NCBI GenBank assembly: GCA_964630705.1
Contig: CAZVZH010000206.1
Span: 1 to 8,374 of the forward strand
Length of the DNA stretch: 8,374 nt
Reading direction: 5' to 3'
From: M3007 sp964630705
GTDB taxonomy: Bacteria > Bacteroidota > Bacteroidia > Chitinophagales > Saprospiraceae
In this document: positions 1 through 6,360 of the stretch, piece after piece
Layout: every line of letters begins with the position of its first letter
Numbering within the stretch: the stretch's first letter is position 1
Made by a program: the position numbers and the translations under genes
Notes under the pieces: generated by a model
Seen by the model: the letters and a program-made list of their open reading frames with translations, nothing else
Database searches by the model: none
What the model was told of the DNA's origin: nothing

Positions 1-22
1 TTTAGGATGATGTAAAACCTTC

Positions 23-78
23 TAACCCTCTAACCTTCTAACCCCCTAACCCTCTAACCTTCTAACCCTCTAACCCTC
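23..78. repeat. 8-bp tandem repeat, unit TAACCCTC
   Basis: Seven consecutive 8-bp units run from 23 to 78, following TAACCCTC with variants TAACCTTC and TAACCCCC. Degenerate half-units continue on both sides (about 13-22 and 79-86). The array begins 8 bp past the stop codon of the minus-strand VOC gene, so it would be transcribed as a G-rich (GAGGGTTA) tail of that mRNA. It resembles telomere-type repeats only in base composition. No function is visible; slippage-generated intergenic sequence is the simplest reading. Confidence 0.85.
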
Positions 79-85
79 TAGCCTT

Positions 86-1150
86 TCAGTTTTTCACACG
101 CCCCAGCCCCAGCAGGCGCAGCATCAGGTGCGGGAGCGGTTGCTCGGGCTTGGATCGGCGGTTGAGGTGGAGGTACCAGTTGAGTTTTTTCAGGATGGGG
201 ATTTTGTGCGTTTCCACGAACTCGATGAGCGTGCCGTCGGGGTCTTCGATGTAGGCGAAATAGCCGGCAGCCTCGCCCATGTCGAAGCTGCCGCTGGAAT
301 CCACGGTGAAGGGGTGGCCCAGGGCGGCGCATTTTTCTTTAAGTTCGGCCATGCCCGTGATGTCGAAGCAGAGGTGGATAAACCCCAGGTCGCCCCAAAA
401 ACGACCCTCGTAAATGCGGCGGGGTGGGCGGGCCGTGTCGAGCGCCTGCACCAGTTCGATTTCCGAAGCGCCGAGCAGCCGGCTGAAGGGTCCGCGGCGC
501 TGTTCGCTGTGGCGGAGCAGCACGCGGCGGACGCGGCTGGCGCTGCCGTCGAGGCCCGTGAGGTCGTCGAAAACGCCGCTCTGGTCGTACGCGATTTGGT
601 CGTAGCCGAGCACCTGCCGGTAAAAATCGATGGAGCGTTGCATATCGCTTACCCCGATGAAGCAGCCGTACATACCGCCCGTGTGTTCGGGCCTATTTTG
701 GGCAAACCAGTCGTCGGAGCCCACGATTTCAAAGCTGTTGCCCCAGGGGTCTTTTACAAAAAAATGCTCGCGGCCGTCGGGTCGGCTTTCGGGGTTGCTG
801 AGCAGGGTGACGCCGCGGTGGCGCAGCGTGTGGAAACAGGCTTGCACGTCCTTGCATTTGATTTTCCCGATAAAAATACCCAGGTCGCCGAGTTGAGTTT
901 GGAAGGGTGGAGGCACCGGCGTTCGGTCGGTATACTGCCAGATTTCCATGCCGCCGCCGCCCTGAAGGTTGAGGGCGAGAATAGCGTGGCGGGCTTGGGG
1001 CTGGCCGCCGGTGTAGGGCAACATGAGGCCGGCAGTGGCGGCTTCTTCGAAAATTGGCACATCCATGCCAAAGTGCTGGCGGTACCATTTGAACGCTTCG
1101 TGTACGTTGGAGACGCCGATGCCGACTTGTTGAATTCCGGAAATGAACAT
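86..1150 (-). CDS. Two-domain VOC (glyoxalase/dioxygenase fold) family protein
   Basis: 354-residue protein made of two vicinal-oxygen-chelate modules. Module 1 covers about residues 4-144: AFKWYRQHFGMDV at 19-31, closing strand FFVKDPWGNSFEIV at 130-143. Module 2 covers about 160-313: SIDFYRQVLGYD at 173-184, closing strand YFAYIEDPDGTLIEFVE at 297-313. A basic tail of about 40 residues follows (314-354). VOC proteins include glyoxalases, extradiol dioxygenases and resistance proteins, usually metal-dependent. The glutamates of the closing strands are present (E141, E310) and module 2 has H259. The first-strand His normally found in HVGI-type motifs is replaced in both modules (QVGIGV, CFIGV), so a classical four-ligand site is not evident and the substrate cannot be assigned. 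The ATG at 1148-1150 is preceded by AT-rich sequence without a Shine-Dalgarno, as is usual in Bacteroidota. The gene is divergent from xseA and apparently monocistronic. Confidence 0.9.
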   Translation of the reverse strand: MFISGIQQVGIGVSNVHEAFKWYRQHFGMDVPIFEEAATAGLMLPYTGGQPQARHAILALNLQGGGGMEIWQYTDRTPVPPPFQTQLGDLGIFIGKIKCKDVQACFHTLRHRGVTLLSNPESRPDGREHFFVKDPWGNSFEIVGSDDWFAQNRPEHTGGMYGCFIGVSDMQRSIDFYRQVLGYDQIAYDQSGVFDDLTGLDGSASRVRRVLLRHSEQRRGPFSRLLGASEIELVQALDTARPPRRIYEGRFWGDLGFIHLCFDITGMAELKEKCAALGHPFTVDSSGSFDMGEAAGYFAYIEDPDGTLIEFVETHKIPILKKLNWYLHLNRRSKPEQPLPHLMLRLLGLGRVKN

Positions 1151-1194
1151 GCGGAGGGTTGTTTTTAAATCTGATTTTAAAAATGCTGGCCATC

Positions 1195-1254
1195 GTATCG
1201 CCGAACCCCGTTCGGTGTTTCGTCTCAGTGTGCCGAACGGGGTTCGGCACTACA
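1195..1254. repeat. Inverted pair of REP-like hairpins (element 1)
   Basis: A perfect 16-bp inverted repeat (1200-1215 with 1233-1248, 17 bp between) lies in the spacer between the divergent VOC and xseA genes. Each arm is itself a small hairpin: CCGAAC-CCC-GTTCGG at 1201-1215, and GTGCCGAAC-GGG-GTTCGGCAC at 1230-1250. Read outward-in, both copies start with a GTA-type foot: GTATC before the left hairpin (1195-1199) and, on the minus strand, GTAGT before the right hairpin. This is the layout of REP/BIME-type elements. It may also shape or end transcripts from the flanking promoters, but it has no T-tract typical of an intrinsic terminator. Confidence 0.75.
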
Positions 1255-1351
1255 GCGCGCAAAGATAACAAGCCGCCGAAGAAGGCTGGGGTTCGTTTGC
1301 CGCCGGTTTTTTACTTTTAGCCCGCAACAAGTTTTTCCAACCGGCCGCACC

Positions 1352-2515
1352 ATGTCGACCTACACGCTCTTCGATCTGCAGCAATACATCCGCCAGGTGC
1401 TGGCGCTCAATTTTTCGGAACCGCTCTGGATTTCCGCCGAGCTGGGCCAAGTTGGCCGCTCCCGGGGGCATGCGTTTCTCGACCTGGTACAAAAAGGCGC
1501 CGGCGACGACAACCTGGCGCAGGCCCAGGCAGTGCTCTGGCAACGACAATACCAGCTGTTGCAAGGGCAGCACGGCTTGTTGCTGGAGGAGTTGCTCCAA
1601 GAGGGCCGCGCGCTGCGCATGCAGGTGCAGGTGGATTATCACGAGCGCTTCGGGCTCAAACTCGTGTTGCTCGACCTCGACCCGGCCTATACCCTCGGCC
1701 GCCTGGAACTCCAACGCCGCCAAACGATCGACACCCTGCGCGCACTGGGTTTTCTGGACAAAAACCGCGCGCTGCCGCTGCCGCCGGTGCTCCAGCGCAT
1801 CGCCGTGGTCAGCTCGGAAGGCGCCGCCGGTTTTCAGGATTTCCGCGAGCAACTGGCGCACAACACCGCTGGCTTCGCCTTTCACTGCCGCTTGTTTTCC
1901 GCCGCAGTGCAAGGCCAAAACCTGGAAACCGAAATCGGCGCTGCGTTCGACCTCGTAGCTGCGCAAGCCGAACGTTTCGACTGCATCGCCGTGCTGCGCG
2001 GCGGCGGGGCCCGGCTCGACCTGGCCGGTTTCGACCGGCTCGAACTCTGTAAAAAAGCCGCAGCCCTGCCCCTGCCGCTGCTCACCGGCATCGGCCACGA
2101 CTCCGATGAGAGCGTGCTCGACCTGGTGGCGCACACTGCGCTGAAAACCCCCACGGCCGTGGCCGAGTTTTTGATCCAGCACAACCGCGATTTTGAAGCA
2201 CGCCTCTTGCACCTGGCCGATCAGTTGTACGACCGCGTTGGCCGGAAAATTCAACACCAACAACTAAGGCTTACCCAAGTGGAAACGGCACTGGGCTGGA
2301 GCGCCCGCGCCCGTTGGACCGCCGCCCGCCAACAACTCGACCAGGCCGAGGCAGTTTGCGCCGCGCTGCACCCGGAGGCCGCCTTGCGGCGCGGATTTTC
2401 GGTGACGATGAAAAATGGCGTCGCTGTCCGTTCCGTGGCTGAGATAGGGCCGGGCGACCGGCTGGAGACCCGGTTGGCGGACGGTTCGGTTTGGTCGGAG
2501 CTGCGGGAAAGTTAA
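1352..2515 (+). CDS. xseA: Exodeoxyribonuclease VII large subunit
   Basis: 387-residue XseA, the catalytic subunit of exonuclease VII, a cytoplasmic enzyme that degrades single-stranded DNA to oligonucleotides from both ends. The N-terminal OB-fold domain (about 1-105) begins with TLFDLQQYIRQVL. The catalytic domain carries the family motifs AVVSSEGAAGFQDF (151-164), IAVLRGGGARLDL (212-224), GIGHDSDESVLD (246-257) and KTPTAVAEF (265-273). A helical, probably coiled-coil segment (about 277-340) and the C-terminal RGFSVTMKNG strand region (347-356) follow. The protein is somewhat shorter than the 400-450 residues common in the family, and the shortfall appears to be in the helical segment. The small subunit gene xseB, often directly downstream, is not seen; the next gene is an amidohydrolase beyond a 173-bp repeat. 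The ATG at 1352 fits the conserved N-terminus. No clear ribosome binding site is visible. Confidence 0.93.
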   Translation: MSTYTLFDLQQYIRQVLALNFSEPLWISAELGQVGRSRGHAFLDLVQKGAGDDNLAQAQAVLWQRQYQLLQGQHGLLLEELLQEGRALRMQVQVDYHERFGLKLVLLDLDPAYTLGRLELQRRQTIDTLRALGFLDKNRALPLPPVLQRIAVVSSEGAAGFQDFREQLAHNTAGFAFHCRLFSAAVQGQNLETEIGAAFDLVAAQAERFDCIAVLRGGGARLDLAGFDRLELCKKAAALPLPLLTGIGHDSDESVLDLVAHTALKTPTAVAEFLIQHNRDFEARLLHLADQLYDRVGRKIQHQQLRLTQVETALGWSARARWTAARQQLDQAEAVCAALHPEAALRRGFSVTMKNGVAVRSVAEIGPGDRLETRLADGSVWSELRES

Positions 2516-2520
2516 AATGG

Positions 2521-2693
2521 AGGACAGGAGCGCGGATGACGCGGATTTGTATCGCCGATCCCCGATCGGCGACGCGGAATCATCCCTTTTTTGACCAGCT
2601 TGGGCCCCTTGAATGGGTAACTTCGCGCGTCGCCGATCGGGGGGATCGGCGATACAACTCCGCTAAAATCCGCGTCATCCGCGCTCCCATCCT
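2521..2693. repeat. Imperfect long inverted repeat with nested hairpins (element 2)
   Basis: Left arm 2521-2576 and right arm 2626-2693 are inverted copies, differing by two base changes, an extra segment of about 10 bp in the right arm (around GCGGAG read on the minus strand) and a loop of CCC versus five bases. Each arm has an outer module, GGAGCGCGGATGACGCGG, and an inner hairpin: TCGCCGATC-CCC-GATCGGCGA at 2552-2572 and its counterpart at 2630-2652. The 49 bp between arms look unrelated. The element starts 5 bp after the xseA stop and ends 58 bp before the amidohydrolase start. It could insulate the two transcription units, but it lacks a terminator T-tract. A third copy of the outer module is at 8319-8350. 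Confidence 0.85.
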
Positions 2694-2751
2694 GCACACA
2701 AATACAAAATTCTGCTTTTCTTGGGCCGCCTGGAATCCAACCGTCCGCATT

Positions 2752-4035
2752 ATGAAAAAATACGCCTCCCTGTTTTTCCTCAACCTGCTCTTCGCCGCGC
2801 CGGTTTTTTCCCAAACCTACCTCCACTGCGGTCGCCTGCTCACGATGACCGGCGAGCAGGTGCAAACGGCCGTAACCCTGGTGGTGGAGGGCGCTAAAAT
2901 TACCCGCATCGAAACCGGCTACCTGGCGGCGCCGGCGGGCGGACAAACCGTCGATTTGAAAGACAAAACTGTGTTGCCAGGCCTGATCGACTGCCACGTG
3001 CACCTGGAATGGGAGATCAGCCGCAACAGCTACACCGAGCGCTTCACCCTCAACGACGCCGACTATGCCCTGCGCGCCGCCGCTTACGCTGGCCGCACCT
3101 TGCGCGCGGGCTTCACCACCGTGCGCGACCTCGGCGGGCGGGGCGCCAACATCGCCCTGCGCAACGCCATCCAGCAAGGCCTGATCCCTGGCCCCAGAGT
3201 GCTCACCGCCGGCAAGATCATCAGCATCACCGGCGGCCACGGCGACGCCACCACGGGCGCCCGCTGGGACCTGTTCGACCCGCCGCCTGGCGCCGAAGAA
3301 GGCATTGCCGACGGCATCGACGCCTGCCAACGGGCGGTGCGCACGCAGGTGAAACGCGGCGCCGACCTCATCAAAGTGACAGCCACTGGGGGCGTGCTCA
3401 GCCTGGCCCGCGACGGCCGGCTGCCGCACTACAGCGCCGGCGAACTCGAGGCCATCGTGCAAACGGCCAAGGACCTCGGCGTGCCGGTAGCTGCCCATGC
3501 CCACGGCGACGAGGGTATGCGCCGGGCGGTGCTTGCCGGCGTGCAGTCGATCGAACACGGCACCTTTATGAGCGACAGCACGATGGAGCTTATGCTTCGG
3601 CACGGCACCTGGCTGGTGCCTACGCTGACGGCGGGTTGGGCGGTGAGCGACAGCGCGCAGTTCGCGCCCGGTTTTTTCCCCGAGCAGGTGCGCGGGAAAG
3701 CCCTGGGCATGGGCCCGCAGATTTCGGCTACCCTCGGCCGGGCTTACCAGCGCGGAGTGCGCATCGCTTTCGGCACCGATGCGGGCGTTTTTCCGCATGG
3801 AAAAAATAACCTGGAGTTTGGTTACATGGCTGCGGCCGGCATGAAAAACTGGGACATTTTGCGTTCGGCCACCGTTTGGGCCGCTGAAATGCTTCGGCTC
3901 GACGACCAGCTGGGCAGCCTGGCGCCGGGCAAAACCGCCGATATCATCGCTGTCGGCGGCAATCCGCTGGAGGATATCCGTTCGATGGAAAAGGTTACTT
4001 TTGTCATGCGCAACGGCGTCATTTACCACCGGTAG
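2752..4035 (+). CDS. Secreted metal-dependent amidohydrolase (imidazolonepropionase-like)
   Basis: 427-residue member of the amidohydrolase superfamily, of the imidazolonepropionase-like/Xaa-Pro dipeptidase group. The open frame extends upstream to 2491, but the ATG at 2752 is chosen because it gives a clean signal peptide, MKKYASLFFLNLLFAAPVFS, with likely cleavage before Q21. The product is therefore expected in the periplasm or outside. Metal-site residues are visible: HVH at 82-84 after PGLIDC, candidate carboxylated lysine K208 in LIKVTATGG, H249/H251 in AAHAHGDEG, H269 in SIEHGTFM and D343 in AFGTDAG. The C-terminal strand GSLAPGKTADIIAVGGNPLEDI (388-409 region) is the usual return to the small beta domain. 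Family members hydrolyse C-N bonds in dipeptides, cyclic amides and related compounds; the substrate here is not determinable. Only 12 bp separate it from the next gene, so it heads a probable four-gene operon. Confidence 0.9.
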   Translation: MKKYASLFFLNLLFAAPVFSQTYLHCGRLLTMTGEQVQTAVTLVVEGAKITRIETGYLAAPAGGQTVDLKDKTVLPGLIDCHVHLEWEISRNSYTERFTLNDADYALRAAAYAGRTLRAGFTTVRDLGGRGANIALRNAIQQGLIPGPRVLTAGKIISITGGHGDATTGARWDLFDPPPGAEEGIADGIDACQRAVRTQVKRGADLIKVTATGGVLSLARDGRLPHYSAGELEAIVQTAKDLGVPVAAHAHGDEGMRRAVLAGVQSIEHGTFMSDSTMELMLRHGTWLVPTLTAGWAVSDSAQFAPGFFPEQVRGKALGMGPQISATLGRAYQRGVRIAFGTDAGVFPHGKNNLEFGYMAAAGMKNWDILRSATVWAAEMLRLDDQLGSLAPGKTADIIAVGGNPLEDIRSMEKVTFVMRNGVIYHR

Positions 4036-4047
4036 TTCCACACTCCC

Positions 4048-5361
4048 ATGTTTCTACGCAACCGTTTTTTCTGGCTTTTCGGCGGGGTCACGGCCCTGTT
4101 CGCCTTGTCGTACCCGTTCGGGTGGTTGTTCCCGCTGGCGCAAATAGCGTTTGCCGGCGCTGTGGCGGCGGTGTTGGCCGATGTTTTATTGCTGTTTGGC
4201 CGCCGGCCGAATGTGTTGTGCGCGCGGGAAACGCCGGCGGTGTTTTCCCTGAGCGACGACAATCGGGTGTTGTTGCGGGTACACAACCAGGGGCGGCTGC
4301 GGCTGTGGCTGGCCTTGATCGACGAGTTGCCGGTGCAGTTTCAGCGGCGCGACTTCGAGTTGCGACTCGCCTTGGCCCCGGGTGAACTACGGCAGTTGCG
4401 CTACGAGCTGCGGCCCCTCACGCGCGGCGTTTACGCTTTCGGCAGCGTCCAGGCCTTCTTGTCGACCCGCCTGGGGCTGGTGGAACGCCGGGTGGCATTT
4501 GAGCAGTCGCAGGAGGTGGCTGTTTACCCCTCCATTATTCAAATGAAGCGCTACGAATTGCGCGCCATGCAGCACATTGCCCATGAGACGGGTATTAAAA
4601 AAATCCGCCGTATCGGTCACAGCTACGAGTTCGAGCAGATCAAAAACTATGTGCAGGGCGACGATTACCGCAGCATCAATTGGAAAGCCTCCAGCCGCCG
4701 GGGCGCGCTCATGGTAAATCAGTACGAAGACGAGCGCAGCCAGCAGGTGTACTGCATCATCGACAAAAGCCGGGTGATGCGCCTGCCGTTCGAAGGGTTG
4801 AGCCTGATGGACTACGCGATCAATACCGCGCTGGCGATCAGCAACATCATTTTGAAAAAAAAGGACAAGGCGGGGCTGCTCAGTTTTTCAGATGTGATGG
4901 GCGCCACGATCAAAGCCGAGCGCAGCGGCGCTCAGCTCCACCGCATTCTGGAGGCTTTGTACCGGGAAAAAGAGCGCAGCGGAGAGGCCAATTTCGAACT
5001 GTTGTACGAGGCAGTGCGCCGGCTGATCGGGGTGCGGGCTTTGTTGCTTGTGTTCACCAATTTTGAGAGCATGTACGCCCTGGAGCGGGCTTTGCCGCTG
5101 TTGCGCCGGCTCAACCGCCTGCACCTGCTGGTGGTCGTTTTTTTTGAAAATACCGAGATCCGGGCGCTGGTCAACCAACCGGTAGAGCGCACAGCCGATA
5201 TCTACCGGCAAACGGTGGCGCAGCAGTTTTTGCAGGAGAAAAAAGAAATGGTGTACCGGCTGCGGCAATACGGCATCCAGGCCGTGCTCACCAAGCCGGA
5301 AGACCTGACACTGAATACCATCAATAAATACCTGGAGTTGAAATCCAGGGGTCTGATCTAA
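4048..5361 (+). CDS. DUF58 domain-containing membrane protein
   Basis: 437-residue protein with two N-terminal hydrophobic segments (about 8-22 and 26-50) followed by a soluble region. The DUF58 core is clear: YEFEQIKNYVQGDDYR from 193, then SINWKASSRRG (209-219) and QYEDERSQQVYCIIDKS (225-241). The downstream part resembles a von Willebrand A fold with a D-x-S start of a metal site (D239, S241) and TNFES at 337-341, but the canonical DxSxS is incomplete (DKSRV). DUF58 proteins are commonly encoded beside MoxR-type AAA ATPases and are thought to act in protein maturation or envelope complexes. No MoxR gene is in this window. The start ATG lies 12 bp after the amidohydrolase stop, and two small membrane proteins follow, suggesting one membrane-associated unit (inference). 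Confidence 0.9.
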   Translation: MFLRNRFFWLFGGVTALFALSYPFGWLFPLAQIAFAGAVAAVLADVLLLFGRRPNVLCARETPAVFSLSDDNRVLLRVHNQGRLRLWLALIDELPVQFQRRDFELRLALAPGELRQLRYELRPLTRGVYAFGSVQAFLSTRLGLVERRVAFEQSQEVAVYPSIIQMKRYELRAMQHIAHETGIKKIRRIGHSYEFEQIKNYVQGDDYRSINWKASSRRGALMVNQYEDERSQQVYCIIDKSRVMRLPFEGLSLMDYAINTALAISNIILKKKDKAGLLSFSDVMGATIKAERSGAQLHRILEALYREKERSGEANFELLYEAVRRLIGVRALLLVFTNFESMYALERALPLLRRLNRLHLLVVVFFENTEIRALVNQPVERTADIYRQTVAQQFLQEKKEMVYRLRQYGIQAVLTKPEDLTLNTINKYLELKSRGLI

Positions 5362-5373
5362 AATTTTTAGCAA

Positions 5374-5664
5374 ATGAGTACACACAACGATCGATATTTC
5401 GTCGAAGCCTGGGGCAAAAAACGCGCCCAGGGAAGCCTGCGATTTATCCTTCGGCAAGCCGCTTGGTACATCCTGGTTTTCGCTACGGTGGCGGTGGTGC
5501 TGGACTGGAATGAGCTGGGTTTTCAAGGGGCTGTGGAGCGCCGAATCCTGAACTGGCGGGTGGCGCTATACCTTGTTTTCGGCCTGTTGTTGGGCGCCCT
5601 CAACTGGTGGCTGATGGAGCGGCAGTACCGCAAGGCGCTCGCCAATATTGCGGACGAGCAGTAG
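5374..5664 (+). CDS. Small two-TM membrane protein, paralogue of the next gene
   Basis: 96-residue protein of unrecognised family. The N-terminus is short, charged and cytoplasm-like (1-27). Two hydrophobic stretches follow, at about 28-44 (AAWYILVFATVAVVL) and 62-80 (RVALYLVFGLLLGALNWWL), then a basic tail with ERQYRKAL. It begins 12 bp after the DUF58 stop and is surely cotranscribed. Aligned without gaps to the next protein, it shares F9, W13, R17, G20, R23 and L26, plus the WW/W and QYR(K/R) motif after the second membrane segment, so the two arose by tandem duplication. No catalytic motif is visible. A membrane partner or accessory role for the DUF58 protein is inferred from position only. 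Confidence 0.8.
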   Translation: MSTHNDRYFVEAWGKKRAQGSLRFILRQAAWYILVFATVAVVLDWNELGFQGAVERRILNWRVALYLVFGLLLGALNWWLMERQYRKALANIADEQ

Positions 5665-5697
5665 TCAGTTTTTTTACCACTTACAAACAACTGCGCC

Positions 5698-6021
5698 ATG
5701 AACGAACAGGAAAAGCACCAGTTTCTCGCCCTTTGGAGCGCAACCCGCCAAAAAGGCGCCTGGCGCTATGTGTTGGCCACGGCCCTGAGTTGGGGCACGG
5801 TGTCGGCATTTCTGGTGCGCCTGCTGATAACCTTGCTCGATCAGGGCTTGCACTGGCCGGCGATCCGGGCTGCATTCTGGTCGGAGGAGTACCTGCGGTA
5901 CTGGGGCGTTTTTTTGCTCGGCGGCCTGTGTTACGCGGTGACGATGTGGTTTTATTTTGGTTGGCAGTACCGGCGGTTGAGGAGGCAGGAGAAGCAAGGG
6001 GAGGATATTGAGGGGGGCTGA
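5698..6021 (+). CDS. Small two-TM membrane protein, paralogue of the preceding gene
   Basis: 107-residue protein with the same plan as its upstream neighbour: a charged N-terminus (1-22) with F9-x3-W13-x3-R17-x2-G20-x2-R23, a first membrane segment at about 24-47, a somewhat longer connecting loop (48-66, LHWPAIRAAFWSEEYLRYW region), a second membrane segment at about 68-88, and the tail WQYRRLRRQEK. Function unknown. It starts 33 bp after the previous stop and is the last gene of the presumed operon; 26 bp after its stop the 51-bp repeat array begins, with no obvious intrinsic terminator. The ATG at 5698 is favoured because it places the conserved F9/W13/R17 positions in the same register as in the paralogue. 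Confidence 0.8.
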   Translation: MNEQEKHQFLALWSATRQKGAWRYVLATALSWGTVSAFLVRLLITLLDQGLHWPAIRAAFWSEEYLRYWGVFLLGGLCYAVTMWFYFGWQYRRLRRQEKQGEDIEGG

Positions 6022-6047
6022 GAAAGTCGGTAAGGTGCGTCATGCGT

Positions 6048-6360
6048 GGCCTCGGAGAGGCCTAACGTTTGTAGTAGCAACCCGGTCGTTGCACCGTGTA
6101 TGGCCTCGGAGCGGCCTAACGTTTGTAGCAACCCGGTTCGTTGCACCGCGTGGGCCTCGGAGCGGCCTAACGTTTGTAGCAACCCGGTNNNNNNNNNNNN
6201 NNNNNNNNNNNNNNNNNNNNNNNNNNNNNNNNNNNNNNNNNNNNNNNNNNNNNNNNNNNNNNNNNNNNNNNNNNNNNNNNNNNNNNNNGGAGCGGCCTAA
6301 CGTTTGTAGCAACCCGGTTCGTTGCACCGCGTGGGCCTCGGAGAGGCCTAACGTTTGTAG
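6048..6360 (+). repeat. 51-bp tandem repeat array with REP-like hairpins, interrupted by assembly gap
   Basis: This gene-free stretch (6022-6393) is filled by a tandem array. Units start at 6048 (54 bp, divergent), 6102 (51 bp), 6153 (cut by the gap), one resuming at 6289 and a last partial at 6334-6360. A unit contains palindrome 1, GGCCTC-GGA-GAGGCC or its variant ending GCGGCC, then TAACGTTTGTAG, then palindrome 2, GCAAC-CCGGTTC-GTTGC, then ACCGCGTG. The first and last units have the perfectly paired palindrome 1. The internal units (6102, 6153, 6289) carry one mismatch and are otherwise identical to one another where comparable, which suggests recent expansion. GTAG directly abutting palindrome 2 recalls the GTAG foot of REP elements recognised by RAYT transposases. 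Confidence 0.9.
6189..6288. other. Assembly gap of 100 N inside the repeat array
   Basis: Exactly 100 undetermined bases, a customary placeholder length, lie inside the 51-bp array. The true size and number of missing units are unknown. The gap probably exists because near-identical repeats could not be resolved. In phase, the units on either side fit a whole number of 51-bp periods only by chance, so nothing should be inferred from the spacing. Confidence 0.97.

Noticed and set aside
23..78. True telomere of a linear replicon
   Set aside because: The repeat is short, imperfect and inside continuous sequence extending to base 1; composition resemblance only.
128..1168. Long open frames antisense to real genes (128-1168 plus, 1250-2263 minus, 2512-4041 minus, 7076-7933 plus)
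   Set aside because: They mirror high-GC coding genes with clear family motifs on the opposite strand and show no recognisable domain themselves.
1200..1248. Bidirectional intrinsic terminator
   Set aside because: Strong stem but no T-tract on either side, and it lies between divergent gene starts rather than after gene ends; a mobile hairpin repeat explains it better.
1312..1319. TACTTTTA upstream of xseA as a -7 box
   Set aside because: The nearest upstream TTG (1297-1299) is only 12 bp away, too close for the Bacteroidota promoter spacing.
2491..2751. Longer start of the amidohydrolase, overlapping the end of xseA
   Set aside because: It would translate the inverted repeat and bury the signal peptide that begins at 2752.
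6048..6360. CRISPR array
   Set aside because: Whole 51-bp units repeat with no variable spacers between conserved repeats, and no cas genes are nearby.
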